Positions 1-11,854 are shown, numbered from the stretch's first letter. The stretch: 64,000 nucleotides of DNA from Adiantum capillus-veneris (GCA_014529385.2 CM043954.1:1594501-1658500); one strand, 5' to 3'. The notes: generated by a model not told the origin, from the sequence alone. Numbers and translations are program-made.

Positions 1-3000
1 ACAGGGTCGAGCCTTCGACTCTCATAGCCTATGGCGTGCCCTTCTTGGAGCAAAACAGCCCCAAGGCAATCACCACAAGCATCACATTGGACCTCAAATG
101 GTTTTGAGAGATCCGGTAGTGTAAGCACAGGTCGAGAGATAAGCTTTTCTTTAAGCTTTTCGAAAGCATTGTTCTCCTTAGCAGACCACGTATACCTCAC
201 ATTTTTCTTTGTTAGGTCATGTAATGGTCCCGCAATTTGTGAGAACTTTTCTATGAAGCGTCTATAGTATGCACACATACCTATAAAGCTTCTTAGTTCA
301 TGAAGATTCCTTGGTTTAGGCCATCCTTTTATTACCTCTAACTTGGATGGATCCATTTGGATTCCATCTTGAGAGATAATGTGACCTAAATATTGAATCT
401 CTTGCAAGAAAAATTCACTTTTCTTTCGATTAACATAAAGTTTATTCTCTCTTAAAACTTGAAATATTACCTGGAGGTGTTACTTGTGTTCCTCTAATGA
501 ATTAGAGTAGATGATAATATCATCAAGAACACTCCAGTGAAGGTTTGATGAGGTCTGAACAGCTTCTCCATCAAGCGGTTAAATGTGGCTGGTGCATTAG
601 TCAAGCCAAAAGGCATGACAATGTATTCGTAAAGACCAAATGTAGTACGAAATGCGGTCTTTACAATGTCTTGATCAACTATCCTTATTTGATGATAGCC
701 ACTTTTTAGGTCAATCCTACTGAAGTAGGTCGATCCTTGTAGCTTATCAAATAGGTCTTCTACCCGTGGAACGGGAAACCTATTCTTGATAGTGATCCTA
801 TTTAGTGCTCTATAGTCGACACACATACGATATGTGCCGTCTTTCTTTTGCACTAATAGCACAGGTGAGCAAAATGGAGATGAGCTAGGCCTAACCATGC
901 CCTTCTCAATTAACTCATGCACTTGCCGCATAATCTCCTCTTGTTGAGCTTGAGAAACTCTATAAGGAGGTTTATTAGGCGGTGAACTTCCTGGAAGAAG
1001 TTCAATTGCATGGTCGTCATTACCTCGTTTAGGAGGTAGCTCACAAGGGATGTCGTCAATAAAAACATCTTGAAACCCCTTGAGAAAATTGGATAACTCT
1101 AATTCCTTTTGGTTGCTTTTATTTTCTTTTGCTAAAGCATTAGGTTCATTTTGAGAATCTTTAACAAAAATCATGTACACGAAAATAGAGCTCTTTATTG
1201 ACTTGTTGAAAGCTGGTGTATGTACAATGGGGATGGTGTTACCCATCTCCCTAGCATCTATATACATGTCCTTTTCCCTGAACTTAAAGGAGATTCTCCT
1301 TTCAGGAAATTTAACATGGGCAGCCAAACGGTCAAACCATGGTGCCCCTAGGATTACATCCTCATGCTTGAGAGGAGAGATAAAGAAATCCTCTTTGTCC
1401 ACATAGCCTTGGACATGAAGCCTCAATTTCCCGATTAAGGGAGTGACTGAAGCTTCTTGCCCCTTGAAGGCACTGTCTGCGGGTAGGATATCTCCCATCT
1501 CGTAGGATTGTATGCCTAGCTTGGTGGCTAACTCCATAGATATGAAATTGTGAGTAGAACCAGGGTCAAAGAGAATAAAAGCATCATGTTCTCTTACCTT
1601 TCCCCAAGCATGGCATAGAGGAGATCCTTTGTGGTGAGTTTGGTGAATCTCCTCCTCTTGGATTTCAACCAAAGAAGCTCTAGGAGGATCTTGGCGGTTG
1701 TTCTTTTGGGGACAAGCGCGGTACGCATGCCCTTGTTCGCCGCACTTGAAACACCGGTTATCTTTACGATAACGCTCAAGCTCTTCAGGAGAGAGTTTAT
1801 TATTTCCTTTGTAAACTCCCTTCTCTTTAGCTTTGTTGAAATTGCCCTTAGGAGACTTTTGGACATTGTCCTTCCCCTTAGGCTCATTGGAACCTTTGTT
1901 TTCCGGGGGCTTATTATTTCTTTTACCCCCCGTTTGGAAATTGATTCGCGAGGCCACCATAGTATGGTGTATTACCACCGATATGGTACGTGGCCTTTGG
2001 GAGTTGACATACTCCGCCATTTCTTCGGTTAAGCCCGCACAAAATTGTTGCTTTTGCTCTCCAAAATCCAACTTTCTGAAGACAGTGGCTTTGAGTTGTA
2101 GGTCCCAAAACTTGTCTACATATTTGTGGATGGATTCATTGGGAGAGAGCTTTAAGCTTCGCCATTCGGTGAGTACTTTGTCTTTGGCATCGGTGGCCAA
2201 AAACTGCTTCATAATGGAAGCTCTTAAAGCCTTCCATGTTCGTGGAGCTTCACCGTTGGCTCGTAGGCTAGACCACCATTGTCTGGCGGACTTTTGAAAG
2301 TGCATAGCTACATGGCGTAGCTTAGAGGACTCCGTGAAGCCCTCATCTCCAAACGCCGCATCGAATTGCTGGATAAAGGCCAAAACTTTGTCTGTAGCAC
2401 CGAAGGTGCCATCATAGGTAAGGAAAGAGATGCTCTTCCCTCCCTCTTTGAATTTCTTCAGCTTGGACAACCTCTTCCATGCGGCATAGGATTTTCTATG
2501 GCCTCTTCTTTTTGATGGTTCAAAAGTTGCACCATCACTTTCTTCAGAAGATGAAGAATTTGAAGAAGGTGGAGAAGAGGGTTACCTCTTTCTCGCCTTT
2601 TTCTTGTCTTGATCTTTGTCGTCTTCACCATAGCTTTCATAAGAGGAAGAGGATGAAGAAGATGGAGAAGAGGGTGTCCTCTTTCTCGCCTTTTTCTTCT
2701 CTTGCTTTTTATCATCCCTCTTTGAATTATGACGTGGAGAAGAGTGTGATGGTCTTCTCCGCTTTGGTGGTGATGGAGAGCGTTTAGCCCGCCGTCTTCG
2801 TGGAGCCATCTCCGTCGAGGTGGCGGGAGACTCGCTTCTTTCTCGTTCCTTCGGTGGAGGCTCTTGAGTTCTCCTTTGGGAAGGAGATGCATCATCAAGA
2901 AGTAAGTTCTTGAGCCCTTCATATGGATTCTCTTCTTCTTCCCGAATCGGAGAGAGACCTCTTTTGGTAGTCTCACAAGGAGGCTTCCTAGGTGTTCTCT

Positions 3001-3199
3001 CGTCATGGTGATGAGCTTGGAGAATCCCGTGAGCACGGAGCTGCCGTTGCACTTCACTTTGGAGAGATGGATTGCCCATGGCTTGTTGAAGCCTAGAAAC
3101 AAGATAATTAACAAGCATTGAAGCATCATTAGTAGCTTGCTCATGAGCAAAATCAAAGTTATCAACATTAATTTCACTCTCTTTAATATTGTCAGCCAT
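1..3199 (-). pseudogene. Ty3/gypsy gag-pol polyprotein (gag, zinc knuckle, protease, RT, RNase H start)
   Basis: Translation starts at an ATG at 3199 (MADNIKESE). The N-terminal ~200 residues are Arg/Ser-rich. Next come a Retrotrans_gag segment ([12 protein letters not shown]), a CCHC knuckle ([14 protein letters not shown]), a retropepsin-like motif ([12 protein letters not shown]; the DPG form is common in plant gypsy elements) and RT ([33 protein letters not shown]). Only three lesions are visible. An in-frame TAA at 2582-2584 splits gag. A one-base loss near 533 breaks the frame just before the RT Asp-Asp motif. A TAA lies at 480-482. Below 480 the shifted frame still reads RT thumb and RNase H (LGHIISQDGI, IGMCAYYRRFIEKFS). 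The product would be the structural and replicative polyprotein of the element. This copy cannot make a full one without readthrough and frameshifting. Confidence 0.85.
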
Positions 3200-3603
3200 A
3201 CTAACAATTTTTAGGTGTAAACTTTTTAGGTGTACTTTGGCACTTCAAGCCCTAGTTGCTACTCCTCTTTACCCCTTTAGAAAAAGCACTCAAGCTACTG
3301 TACCCGCGGCTCGAATACCATTAATTGCAAGGAATAGAAGAGAGGGTCTTTCGACACCAAAACAGCACCGGCTCCTGTCAAGCTTCTAATAGCTCAATAG
3401 TGGTTAAGCCGTAGGCAAGCCCCGTAGGACTCCACTATTAAGACCATAGCTCTCGACGGTGATGCCCCGTTAACTGCACAAAGGCAGGCGCACTGAAAGG
3501 CTGAAAATTCCCTATTCTACTTACTCACAGGCAATTAATAATACCAACCATTTGTAGCTAGCTTGAGGACCTCCCTTCTTGAGCAAGAAAAGAGAAACCT
3601 TGA

Positions 3604-3615
3604 GCTCTGATACCA
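3604..3615 (-). promoter_or_regulatory. Primer binding site for initiator-Met tRNA (gypsy element)
   Basis: On the minus strand this reads TGGTATCAGAGC, the standard plant PBS complementary to the 3' end of tRNA-iMet. It lies one base inside the LTR edge at 3617. Confidence 0.85.
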
Positions 3616-3616
3616 A

Positions 3617-4135
3617 TGTAACATTTAATGGCCTAAAATCTTATTTGTAGCGGAAATTAGCATGAACATAGTGGGCATTTCATTAGAATAGATTCCTAAT
3701 GAGAATTACAAGAGTGCTTGGGTGGAGAGAGCAACAAAAAGCATAACACCTAGTTAGATAGCATCGACAATACTTTCAAAAGAGAGAGAGCAATTAAACT
3801 ATTGACAACAGTTGAGGACCGGATTTGCATGGAGCCGGTCCCCCCTCCAAAAGGCTTTGTATTATGGTTTCTCCCATCAAGAGAGACATTGTACAATACA
3901 ATTCTTTGTGTTCCTTCAAGACTAGCTAGTGCAATGAAGATGGAAGCTTCATACACCAAGCAAAACACTTAATCAAACACAACTTGAATTATCCCCGTTC
4001 TCAGACCCAAGACCTCACACACCTTCGAAGATGGTGAGAGCTAGCAGGGTATGAGAGTAGATTGAGAGGAAAAAGAAGTATCTTATGAGAAAGAAGTACA
4101 TCTCCTCACATAATCACTCATATTACCTCGTGGTT
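3617..4135 (-). repeat. Partial 5' LTR of the gypsy element
   Basis: The sequence lies beyond the PBS on the element's upstream side and starts (plus strand) with TGTAAC. No matching TG end is found before copia coding sequence starts near 4136, so the LTR is truncated. No gene is seen in it. Confidence 0.55.
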
Positions 4136-5273
4136 TTGTCAGGAAAGGACAAGAGGACAAAGTGTGCAGATGTAAGAAGTCTTTGTATGGGTTGAAGCAA
4201 TCTCCTCGTGCTTGGTATGAAAAAGCTGACACTCATTTGGTTAAACGAGGATTTCGCAAACACTCCAACAGAAAGCACATTGTATGTAAAGCGTGAGGGT
4301 GATGTACTTCTCATTGTGGTTCTTTATGTCGATGATTTGCTGATCACACTGGACCGAATGAGAGACATATTTCTGAATTTAAGGCTGATTTGAACGCTAC
4401 TTTCAAGATGAAAGATTTGGGGCTGTTGCATCATTACTTGGGTATACAGTTTAAGCAGTGTGATGGTGGTATTTCCTTGTGTCAGAAAAGTTACATAGAG
4501 ACATTGCTATGTAAGTTTGGACTTCAGGATTGCAAACCTATTGCCAGTCCCATGGAAACAGGTCTGAAGTTGAGTCTACATGATGCTGGCGATCCTGCTA
4601 ATGTCACTCTTTACCAAACTGCTGTTGGCTACCTCATTTATGTATGCAACACGAGGCCGGATATTCAGTTTGCAGTCTCACAGGTCAACAGATTTATGCA
4701 TAGCCCAGGGTCTAAGCATTGGCAGACTGTGAAGAGGATTTTTTGCTACCTTAGTGGCAGTTTACTTCTTGGATTATTTTATCCCAAGGGGGGATCATTG
4801 CCGCCAGACTTACATGCTTTTTTGGACTCAAATTAGGCTGGTTGTTTTGACACACGAGTGTCCACATGTGGTTTTTGTTTCATGCTTGGTAGTTCATGTA
4901 TATCATGGTTGATCAAGAAGCAACCTAATGTGGCCACTTTGAGTTGTGAGGCTAAGTACAGGGCAGTCACGATTGAGTGTGTATGGCTCAGACACCTTAT
5001 GGCTGATTTGGGTGTTGGACATGACACTGCCAACACTATCTACAGTGACAGTTAGAGTGCATTGTCTTGCGAGGAACCGAGTTTTTCATGCTCGCACAAA
5101 GCACATTGAGATGCATTACCACTATGTCAGGGAGAGGCTCTCAGGAGGAGAGATCAGCTTGGCTTATGTGCCAACACAGGACAACCTTGCAGATCTTTTC
5201 ACAAAGGCATTTTCTCGTAAGAAGCTTGAAGCTTTCTGCAAAGCTTTGGGCTTACTCCCCTTTGTGGACTGAT
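4136..5273 (+). pseudogene. Copia pol fragment: reverse transcriptase and RNase H
   Basis: Copia RT signatures are present: CRCKKSLYGLKQSPRAWYEK, then after a frameshift the catalytic block LYVDDLLIT, then the LGIQFKQC and NTRPDIQFAVSQVNRFM regions. RNase H follows (ATLSCEAKYRAVTIECVWLR) and the conserved C-terminus (HIEMHYHYVRERL, LADLFTKAFS). Lesions are a frameshift near 4250, another near 4390, TAG at 4834-4836, TAG at 5053-5055 and a further shift near 5060. It is clearly dead. Confidence 0.85.
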
Positions 5274-5336
5274 CATGTCCTCGGGGCATGGAACTTCCCT
5301 TTACTCATGTGCCAGCTCTCGTTCACCGCATCACTC

Positions 5337-5346
5337 CAGGGGGGAT
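5337..5346 (+). promoter_or_regulatory. Polypurine tract of the copia element
   Basis: CCAGGGGGGATT lies immediately before the LTR start, in the position and composition expected of the plus-strand primer. Confidence 0.6.
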
Positions 5347-5347
5347 T

Positions 5348-5574
5348 CGTTACCATGTACATGTGGTACTAATGTGTGTGAACACACTAGGACCACTGGG
5401 GCATTTTTTCCCTCTTTAGGAGGTTTTTTCCCCCGAGCATTGTATATACACCCATCACTCTAGGGCTATCTATCTTTCCATTGCACACTAAGTAACACAC
5501 TCTCTATTGTGTGCCTTGATCTTCGTTCGTCTTCTCCAAGCTGTGTGCGTTTCTCTGGAATTCTAATTCCAACA
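5348..5574 (+). repeat. Copia 3' LTR
   Basis: It runs from (C/T)GTTACCATGTACATGTGG to ATTCCAACA. The first base has mutated from T to C. The middle shares the block around CTAGGGCTATCTATCTTTCC with the LTR at 58160-58385. The two elements lie in the same orientation, so they belong to one family. Confidence 0.75.
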
Positions 5575-8251
5575 GACAGTGTGATTGACTATGTGCTACT
5601 CTCCAAAGCCATCATGTATTGCATAAAGAGTTTTATGTTTGGCCAATCGACCCTGACCATCGGACCTTATGTATTGACCTTTCATGTGGAGAAGCAACTA
5701 ATCAAGCATGATAATCTCTGCCAAAGGAAAGAGAAATTATCACTATGTATGGATTTCAAATGGACACCAAAGTACATTGAAATGGTGTTGAGAAAAAATT
5801 ATGGATGAAAAAGACTCAATATGACGCACCCTTTGAACCTAAATGGGAAGCTTTCAAGAAAGTTATTTGTTCTTGTGCCGAAGAATGCTTTGCCATAAAG
5901 AATCTCCGTAGTATCAACAAAGATAGATCACACAAAAGGTGGTTTGATAAAGAATGTCAAGTTGCTCAAAAGCCCTTGATAAAGCTTGATGCAACTATGG
6001 ACAGAGACAACTATCAAAGTCATTTGCATACATATAAGGCATTGATGCAAAACAAGAGAAGAAGATGGAAAGTAAAGAAGATTTTCGAGAAACCTGAGGG
6101 GCAAGCAGGTTGAGAATTTTGGTAAGTTGAGTCTTATGGATATATACACACATTGTAGGTAACTATATGAGCAAGTAAATGATGAAAAAATGTCATTTTA
6201 TGGTTCACTCCCGTGTACGCCATCTTTTTTACTATTGAGAATATATGCGGTGGGCTTGAAAAGTTGGCCACTCTCAAAGCCGGGGATCTTCAAGGTATCA
6301 AGCCGGAGATGATCAAATGGATAGGAGATTTTACCCATGAGTGGATGTGTGATATGTTCAACCTTGCACTTCAACATGGTATGCCTTATGATTGGAGTGT
6401 ACTAATTGGGCAAAGCCTTTGCATAAAGGAGGGGATATATAGAATGTAAACAACTACCGGCAGACTATAATGATTGGGTATCTTATGGAAATGTTGTTTG
6501 GGTGCATAATGGAGATGAAATTGAGTGATTGGGCTATGGAGAATGACAATTGTGCAAAAGGACAAGTGGGTTTTCATTGATGACATAGCACAATTGATCA
6601 TCTTGTTCACTCTTCGTGTTCTCATAGAGGAAAGTCGGTTGAAAGGGAAGCTAATGTATAGAATGTAAACAACTACCGGCGGACTATAATAATTGGGTCT
6701 CTTATGGCAATGTTGTTTGGGTGCATAATGAAGCTGAAATTGAGTGATTGGACTGAAGAGAATGACAATCGTGCAAAAGGACAAGCGGGTGTTCATTGAT
6801 GACATAGCCCCATTGATCATCTTGTCACTCTTCGTGTTCCCATGGAGGAAAGTCGATTGAAAGGCAAGCTATTGTATTGTTGGTTTTTGGACTTTAAGAA
6901 AGCCTTTTATATGATTCCACATAACAATTTGTGGAGAAGGATGGAAGAACTCTAAGTGCCAAATGAGTTTATGCTTGCGATTTCTCAAATCTATGAGAAG
7001 GTGATTTGTCAATTGCGCAAGGGAAGAGAAATTACAAAAACAATTGTAAGCACTATTGGGGTTAAACAAGGATGTCCGTTGTCACCAACTCTCTTTGGTC
7101 TATGCATCCATCAATTGGAAGAAATGGTACTTGACTTTATGAAAGAAGAAGGCATTGAAGAGGTCACTATTTGCAATGTGGTAATCATGCTTTTGTTGTA
7201 TGCGGATGATGTAGTGCTTATTGAACACATTTTAGAAGATGCACAAAAGCTTATGGTTGTCCTTGAGAATTTTTGCTTGCATAGTGAGCTGATTGTGAAT
7301 GAATCGAAAACAAAGGTTGTGCTTGTTAAAACCAATCATAAGGAGAAGCCATGAATTGTGTACAACAATGAGACATTGGAAGTTGTTGAGAGATTTAAGT
7401 ACCTTGGCCTTGAAGTTCCGTCCAATCACAAGTGGTATGAATGTGCTGCGTTGTTTGGAAGCGGGAAAGAGAGCATATTCTACATTTGAGAACATGTGTA
7501 ATGCGGGAAACATCAAGTGTTGGGTTTTCAAGAAGTATCTTATTGATGCATTGGTGACACCGGTTCTTCTTTATGGAGTTGAAGTGTGGGGCGAGAGCAT
7601 CTCAAAGTCTACTTGGAAAGAGTTTGAGAATGTCCAAAAGAATTCTCTTACAAAATTTCTTCAAGTTAAGACACAAACACCATATACGCTCCTACTCCTT
7701 GAGTCAGGATCTCTTCCAATTGAGGTTATGGGCATGGAAAGGGTTGTGGTGTACATGATAAAGATGCATCAAAATCCCTCACATCGACATCCTACAATTG
7801 CATGGGAAGCAAGCAACAAAGTTCAAAAGATGCATAAAAGCAAGATCTTGAGCACGGGATGGATGCAAGACATAAAGAAGTGGTTTTGGAGATGGGATGC
7901 ATTACACTTGCTACATGATGCTACAATTGACTCCTAAGTGAATGAAGCTTTTCTACAACGCCAATGTTACGGCTTGGGATAAATCTAGTGGGTCACGCTT
8001 CATACATTACACCACTCATATTGCCCCCAACTACAAAACCATGTTCTTCATTGAAAGAAGAAATTGTACTCACACGTACATGCGTGAGCCTATCCCCTTG
8101 TCGTCGACGATACACACTATTGCAGCCATTCGGCTTAGCTCCCATTTCCTTCAATGCGAGAGAGGGCATTGAAAAAATGGAGAAGAGTCAAATCGGCTGT
8201 GCACATTATGCTCATTGCAAGTTCAAGAGTTTGAGTACCACACACTACTAG
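5575..8251 (+). pseudogene. LINE ORF2 remnant: endonuclease end, reverse transcriptase, C-terminal domain
   Basis: The endonuclease end (SVIDYVLLS) is followed by a linker (5805-6113). RT begins near 6220 (LKAGDLQGIKPEMIKW). The RT core reads WFLDFKKAFYMIP near 6887, then GVKQGCPLSPTLFGLCIHQLE, then LLLYADDVVLIE near 7200, the LINE-type catalytic block. From 7299 the frame runs on to 7937 (LIDALVTPVLLYGVEVWGES). A last segment to about 8251 has Cys and His residues (LCTLCSLQ, EYHTLLE) like LINE C-termini. There are several frameshifts and stops plus a 219-bp internal duplication, so it is not functional. Confidence 0.8.
6438..6874 (+). repeat. 219-bp tandem duplication inside the LINE RT
   Basis: Two imperfect copies (6438-6656 and 6657-6874) both begin TATAGAATGTAAACAACTAC and both contain GTTGTTTGGGTGCATAATG. 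They encode the same RT block twice (NVNNYRxTI...GCIM). They differ by roughly one base in ten to fifteen, so the duplication is old. Confidence 0.85.
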
Positions 8252-8439
8252 AGTCCTCAGATTTTGGTCACCACACTTTCCTCTCCCAGCCACAGTGTGG
8301 TCTTTCCATTGAGACTCTCATCACCACAATTTTGGAGCATCGAGAGTAACTCATCATCATCCATACACATACTACATCACATGTAGCTTTGGTCCCATAG
8401 GTCATATTTGACCTCTGAGGACGACAATAAAATCTACCT

Positions 8440-8459
8440 ATCTCTCTCTCTCTCTCTCT

Positions 8460-8551
<92 letters not shown>
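8440..8551. repeat. (TC)n-(TA)n-(GA)n self-complementary microsatellite
   Basis: A CT tract (8463-8501), an AT tract (8502-8526) and a GA tract (8527-8551) follow each other, so the top strand can fold into one hairpin of about 90 bases. Confidence 0.9.
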
Positions 8552-8720
8552 AGAGAAAAAGAGAAATAGAGAAATAGAGAAAGGTAGAGATAGAGTGGAG
8601 AGATAGAGAGAGAAATAAGAGAGAGAGAGAGAGAGAAGAGAAAAAGAGAAATAGAGAAATAGAGAAAGGTAGAGATAGAGTGGAGAGATAGAGAGAGAGA
8701 GAGAAGGATAGAGAGAGAAA
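8531..8720. repeat. 85-bp tandem duplication of GA-rich sequence
   Basis: The block starting AAGAGAAAAAGAGAAATAG at 8551 recurs at 8636, an offset of 85. It carries the same GGTAGAGATAGAGTGGAGAG interior. Confidence 0.8.
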
Positions 8721-8721
8721 T

Positions 8722-8795
8722 AATAGAGAGATAGAGAGAGAAGGATATATATATATATATATATATATATATCCTTCTCTCTCTATCTCTCTATT
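8722..8795. repeat. 74-bp perfect palindrome
   Basis: The left arm AATAGAGAGATAG...GAAGG is mirrored exactly by CCTTC...CTATCTCTCTATT around an (AT)n centre at 8758/8759. Base pairing was checked at both arm ends, and it fails at 8721/8796. Confidence 0.9.
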
Positions 8796-9234
8796 TTTTC
8801 TATTTTTATCTCTCTAATTTCTACTTTCTTCCTCCCTTTTTTTTTAAAAAAAAATCTACTTTTTATTTCATACTCTACTTTATATTTCTCTACTCTAGCT
8901 CTCTCTTATAGATATCTCTATTTATACTGCTTTTTTTGTCTTTTTAATTCCTCTCTTTTGATCATAACTTCTTCATCCGAACTCCGTTTTGGGTGATCTA
9001 TGGACTCAATCAAAGAGCACGGTGCCCTATATGCATTGATGTAAAGAAATAAATTTTTAGAGTTATGGAAGGCATTTCTGTAGAAGCATTTCCGAAGTGA
9101 GCCAGTTCAAGAAAGTTGAATCTCATCTCTTATTTTACATACAATCGCAAGGGTTCTTCTTCTTCAACAAGGTCCACAATCATTGTGGAAAATGATAAAA
9201 AATCTCCTAAGTGTGGAGATAGAAACACAACCAC
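8796..9234. other. Non-coding AT/CT-rich stretch
   Basis: Low-complexity T- and CT-rich DNA is followed by unique-looking sequence. No gene or motif was recognised. The right end probably holds the 5' leader of the LINE that follows. Confidence 0.5.
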
Positions 9235-9256
9235 TCAACCAACGACATAGGAAACC

Positions 9257-10092
9257 ATGATCATGGCATACATGGTATCGTTGCAAGAGATCGTAAATAA
9301 ACAAGGCGAAGACTTGCGAGCACTTGTAATGGGGAATGTCACACTAAGGGTACTTGTGGTTGGGAATGAGAATCTCAAGAGGATATTGGAGATGCAAACG
9401 ACACGTTTGATGCAACTTGAAGAGGAAGTCAAGGAATGTAAACGCTCTCTTGTGGACTTGACTGCTTTGAAGGCGCGCATGAGCAAAGTAGAGCATGACC
9501 ATGTATTGAAAGAGGAGAAATTTGACACCATGAGCTGGGATGTATGCGACAAGAAAAATGTCTGCACAAACAAGCCTGGGTTGATGTACGTGGTAACAAT
9601 GTAGCTCCTAATTCCTCATTCATGCAAGCTATGTTTCAAACAAAGAACGTTGAGAATGTAGATGTGGAGGAGTTGAAGGAACGAGAGCGAAATTCCAAGA
9701 ACATTTTTATTCGCTCCCAAAGAGAAGTTAGAGACACCTCCTTCTCTTGCCATTGTTATGGAAGATATCTTCAAAACCCACTTTGGCATGTCCGGAGTTA
9801 TGGTCTATGGAGCACATAGAGTGAGGAAGCAAGGAGCTCCTCGCTCGGGAGAACGGCCAATTGTATGTAGCACCATACCGAATGAGACCAAATGAAAGAT
9901 TATCCTTGATAATAGCTGGACCTATTTGAGGGATACAAATTTTTTTGTATGTGAAGATCGCAGTATTAAGCAACAAAATATGTGTCGTAAGGCATATGAT
10001 GAAAGGAGATCTCTCACGAAGAAAATGTGCCCAAGGAGGAGGCAAGTTCCTCCAGCAAATAGGGATGCCTGACCTTTGAGACCGAGTTCCAA
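9257..10092 (+). pseudogene. LINE ORF1-like protein remnant (coiled coil plus nucleic-acid-binding region)
   Basis: The first ~110 residues (9257-9604) form a heptad-rich coiled coil (LKRILEMQTTRLMQLEEEVK). After a TAG at 9602-9604 and frame changes, 9750-10060 reads a conserved LINE ORF1 block: FKTHFGMSGVMVYGAHRVRK, then IILDNSWTYLRDTNFFVCED, then RKAYDERRSLTKK. This arrangement (coiled coil, then RNA-binding domain) is that of L1-type ORF1 RNA chaperones. Broken by frameshifts and stops. The endonuclease start follows at 10093. Confidence 0.65.
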
Positions 10093-10440
10093 TTGAAAAT
10101 ATGCTTTTGGAATTGTAATGGATATCCATGGAATATGAGGGTTGGCTTTGATGAACTACCAAGCAAAGCCGATGTTGTACTTCTTGTTGAAACTTGGGAG
10201 CATGATACACAAAGGATTAATGGCATCCTATTAGCTACACAAGCCAACACCAAGCACAAATTACACATACAAAAAGGATTCCATCTCTCTCTCTCTGTCT
10301 CTCTCTCACCTCTGTGATGTTGGAGGTGATGTTCTCCTTTTGCATGGAAGGGTCGTGGATGCCCATGGGTACGCCCTCACTCTACATCGTATCCTACTTC
10401 CAAACAGTGAATGCAACCCCGATACGACTCCACCTAGACA
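10093..10440 (+). pseudogene. LINE ORF2 N-terminus: AP-endonuclease start
   Basis: MKICFWNCNGYPWNMRVGF, then LPSKADVVLLVETWEHD, matches the first two conserved blocks of LINE apurinic-like endonucleases (the catalytic Asn in WNCNG and Glu in ETW). A short CT repeat insert near 10283-10310 and a frameshift follow. Reading then continues weakly (DVLLLHGRVVDAHGYALTLH) and fades after about 10440. RT is absent, so the copy is truncated. Confidence 0.65.
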
Positions 10441-11840
10441 AACAAAAAAAAAAATGCAAGGAAAGACAAAGCAAAATCGGCATGAAGAGACGTAGCTATG
10501 GATCTAAAGGGTGTAGAGGGAGAGAAAGACATACCATGGTAACAAAGGGTGAGGCACATGAGGGAAGCTTCAGGAGGAAGGGATGCTATTAGCGTGAGGA
10601 AGATGGAATCTTGGCTAGTGGTAGAGATATGGAAGAAGACTTTCTTTCTCTCTCAGAATCCGCCAGGGACCGAACATTTGGGACAAGGTAGTCGCAGCAA
10701 CTGCACAACTCAAGCGAGGGCAAGTGTGTGGTATGAATAGCTCTTAAGTTTAAGGCTCTTTTTTTTAACCTGCGAGAGTGCCCGTGTGTGGGATATTTTC
10801 CGCTTAAAGGCAGAGGGTAAAGGGGTCAATATAAGGCACCCTCAGTCTCGAGCCCTCTACATTGAAAGAATGGCCTCACTTGGTGAAACCTTTGTGATGA
10901 TGTAACCCCAAGGTTGAGGGCTCGAGGCTCACGGGTTGCGTTCTCTTGGGTGTATTCTTTTCCTTTATTGGGGTGGGTGGTTCCCATGGTTGCCTCTCGA
11001 GGTTGTAATGTACATCAATGTACAATTGTAAATGCATGATATGTGTAAACAAGGATCTAGATGAGAAGAAAGAGTTTGAAAATCTACTAAACAATGCACA
11101 CGCAAGCAAAAGATTGGAAAACTTATTATAGATTACAATGATTGGTATCGTGGGTGCAAGAGAAGCTCTTGATCATGCCATTGGTGTTGCTATTGAGTTT
11201 GCATATGAAGAAGAAGAAGAGAAGCATGACTTGGATGATGTGCAAGAAGACAAAATGAGGGTGTAGATGTGGAGACAAAGCCTATGTGGAGACAAAATGA
11301 AGGTAAATAAAATGAGGGTGTAGATGTGGAGACAAAGCCTATGCAAATGGTGGTATTGATTGATGATGTTGGAGAGGCTAATGAGGGTCTGAATGTCCAA
11401 GATATTGATGCCTAGTGGCTACATAAAAGAAGATTGGTCAAGTTTATGGTAGCATTGACCCCAACAAATCTAGAAGCTTGTTGAACAAGTCTTAAAGATG
11501 TTAGCTAAGGGACAGGACATGGAGGTACCATATCCTCTCATTGGTATAACTATCTTAGTTTGCTAGTGGAGTAAATTAACTCTTTGAAATACAAAGAACA
11601 ACACCCTCTTGTGAAAGATTCTCTAATTGGCTTGTTAGGGCATGTGTCTTATGGCATAAGCACTTAATATCCCCCCCCCCCCACCACATGGGGTAGGTCT
11701 CCCCCTCCCTTATGCATACGGTACAAGCATGAAATAATGGGGGGATACTCCTATTGTATACGCTTATGTTTGACCTCTAAAAACCCCCCTCTTGCACACT
11801 CAGGTGATACCATACAAAAATCCATAGTGAATCCCCCGGG
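10441..11840. other. No gene recognised; unique-looking and simple sequence
   Basis: Contains an A-run at 10443, a purine-rich segment, a 13-15-base poly-C at about 11671-11684, and a short direct repeat around AAAATGAGGGTGTAGATGTG (11252 and 11308). No convincing coding frame was found. Confidence 0.4.
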
Positions 11841-11849
11841 CTTCTCCCT

Positions 11850-11854
<5 letters not shown>

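Larger units (their letters stand above)
1..4135 (-). mobile_element. Ty3/gypsy LTR retrotransposon, 5' part, truncated by window edge
   Basis: The element reads right to left: LTR piece (3617-4135), PBS (3604-3615), untranslated leader (about 3200-3600), gag, protease, reverse transcriptase and the start of RNase H, which runs off the left edge. The LTR edge at 3617 begins TGTAACATTT on the plus strand, giving the canonical CA end on the element strand. The right side of the LTR is lost where copia sequence begins near 4136. The 3' LTR is outside the window, so age and target duplication cannot be judged. Confidence 0.85.
4136..5574 (+). mobile_element. Ty1/copia element, 5'-truncated (RT-RNase H, polypurine tract, 3' LTR)
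   Basis: Only the downstream third is present. It begins inside RT, continues through RNase H to a stop at 5271-5273, and ends in a polypurine tract and a 227-bp LTR. The LTR is homologous to the 5' LTR at 58160-58385. The downstream edge at 5574/5575 interrupts LINE endonuclease-like sequence, so this copy inserted into a LINE and later lost its 5' two thirds. Confidence 0.8.
5575..8430 (+). mobile_element. LINE (non-LTR retrotransposon), 3' part
   Basis: The segment starts in the last part of an AP-endonuclease domain, directly after the copia LTR, and proceeds through RT to a C-terminal Cys/His region. It ends in a CT-rich tract near 8440. It is in the same orientation as the LINE 5' part at 9257-10440 and may be the same family, but the two pieces are not one collinear copy. 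Confidence 0.75.

Noticed and set aside
1631-2297. Plus-strand ORFs over the gypsy gag
   Set aside because: Antisense shadows of a gag frame with a clear zinc knuckle.
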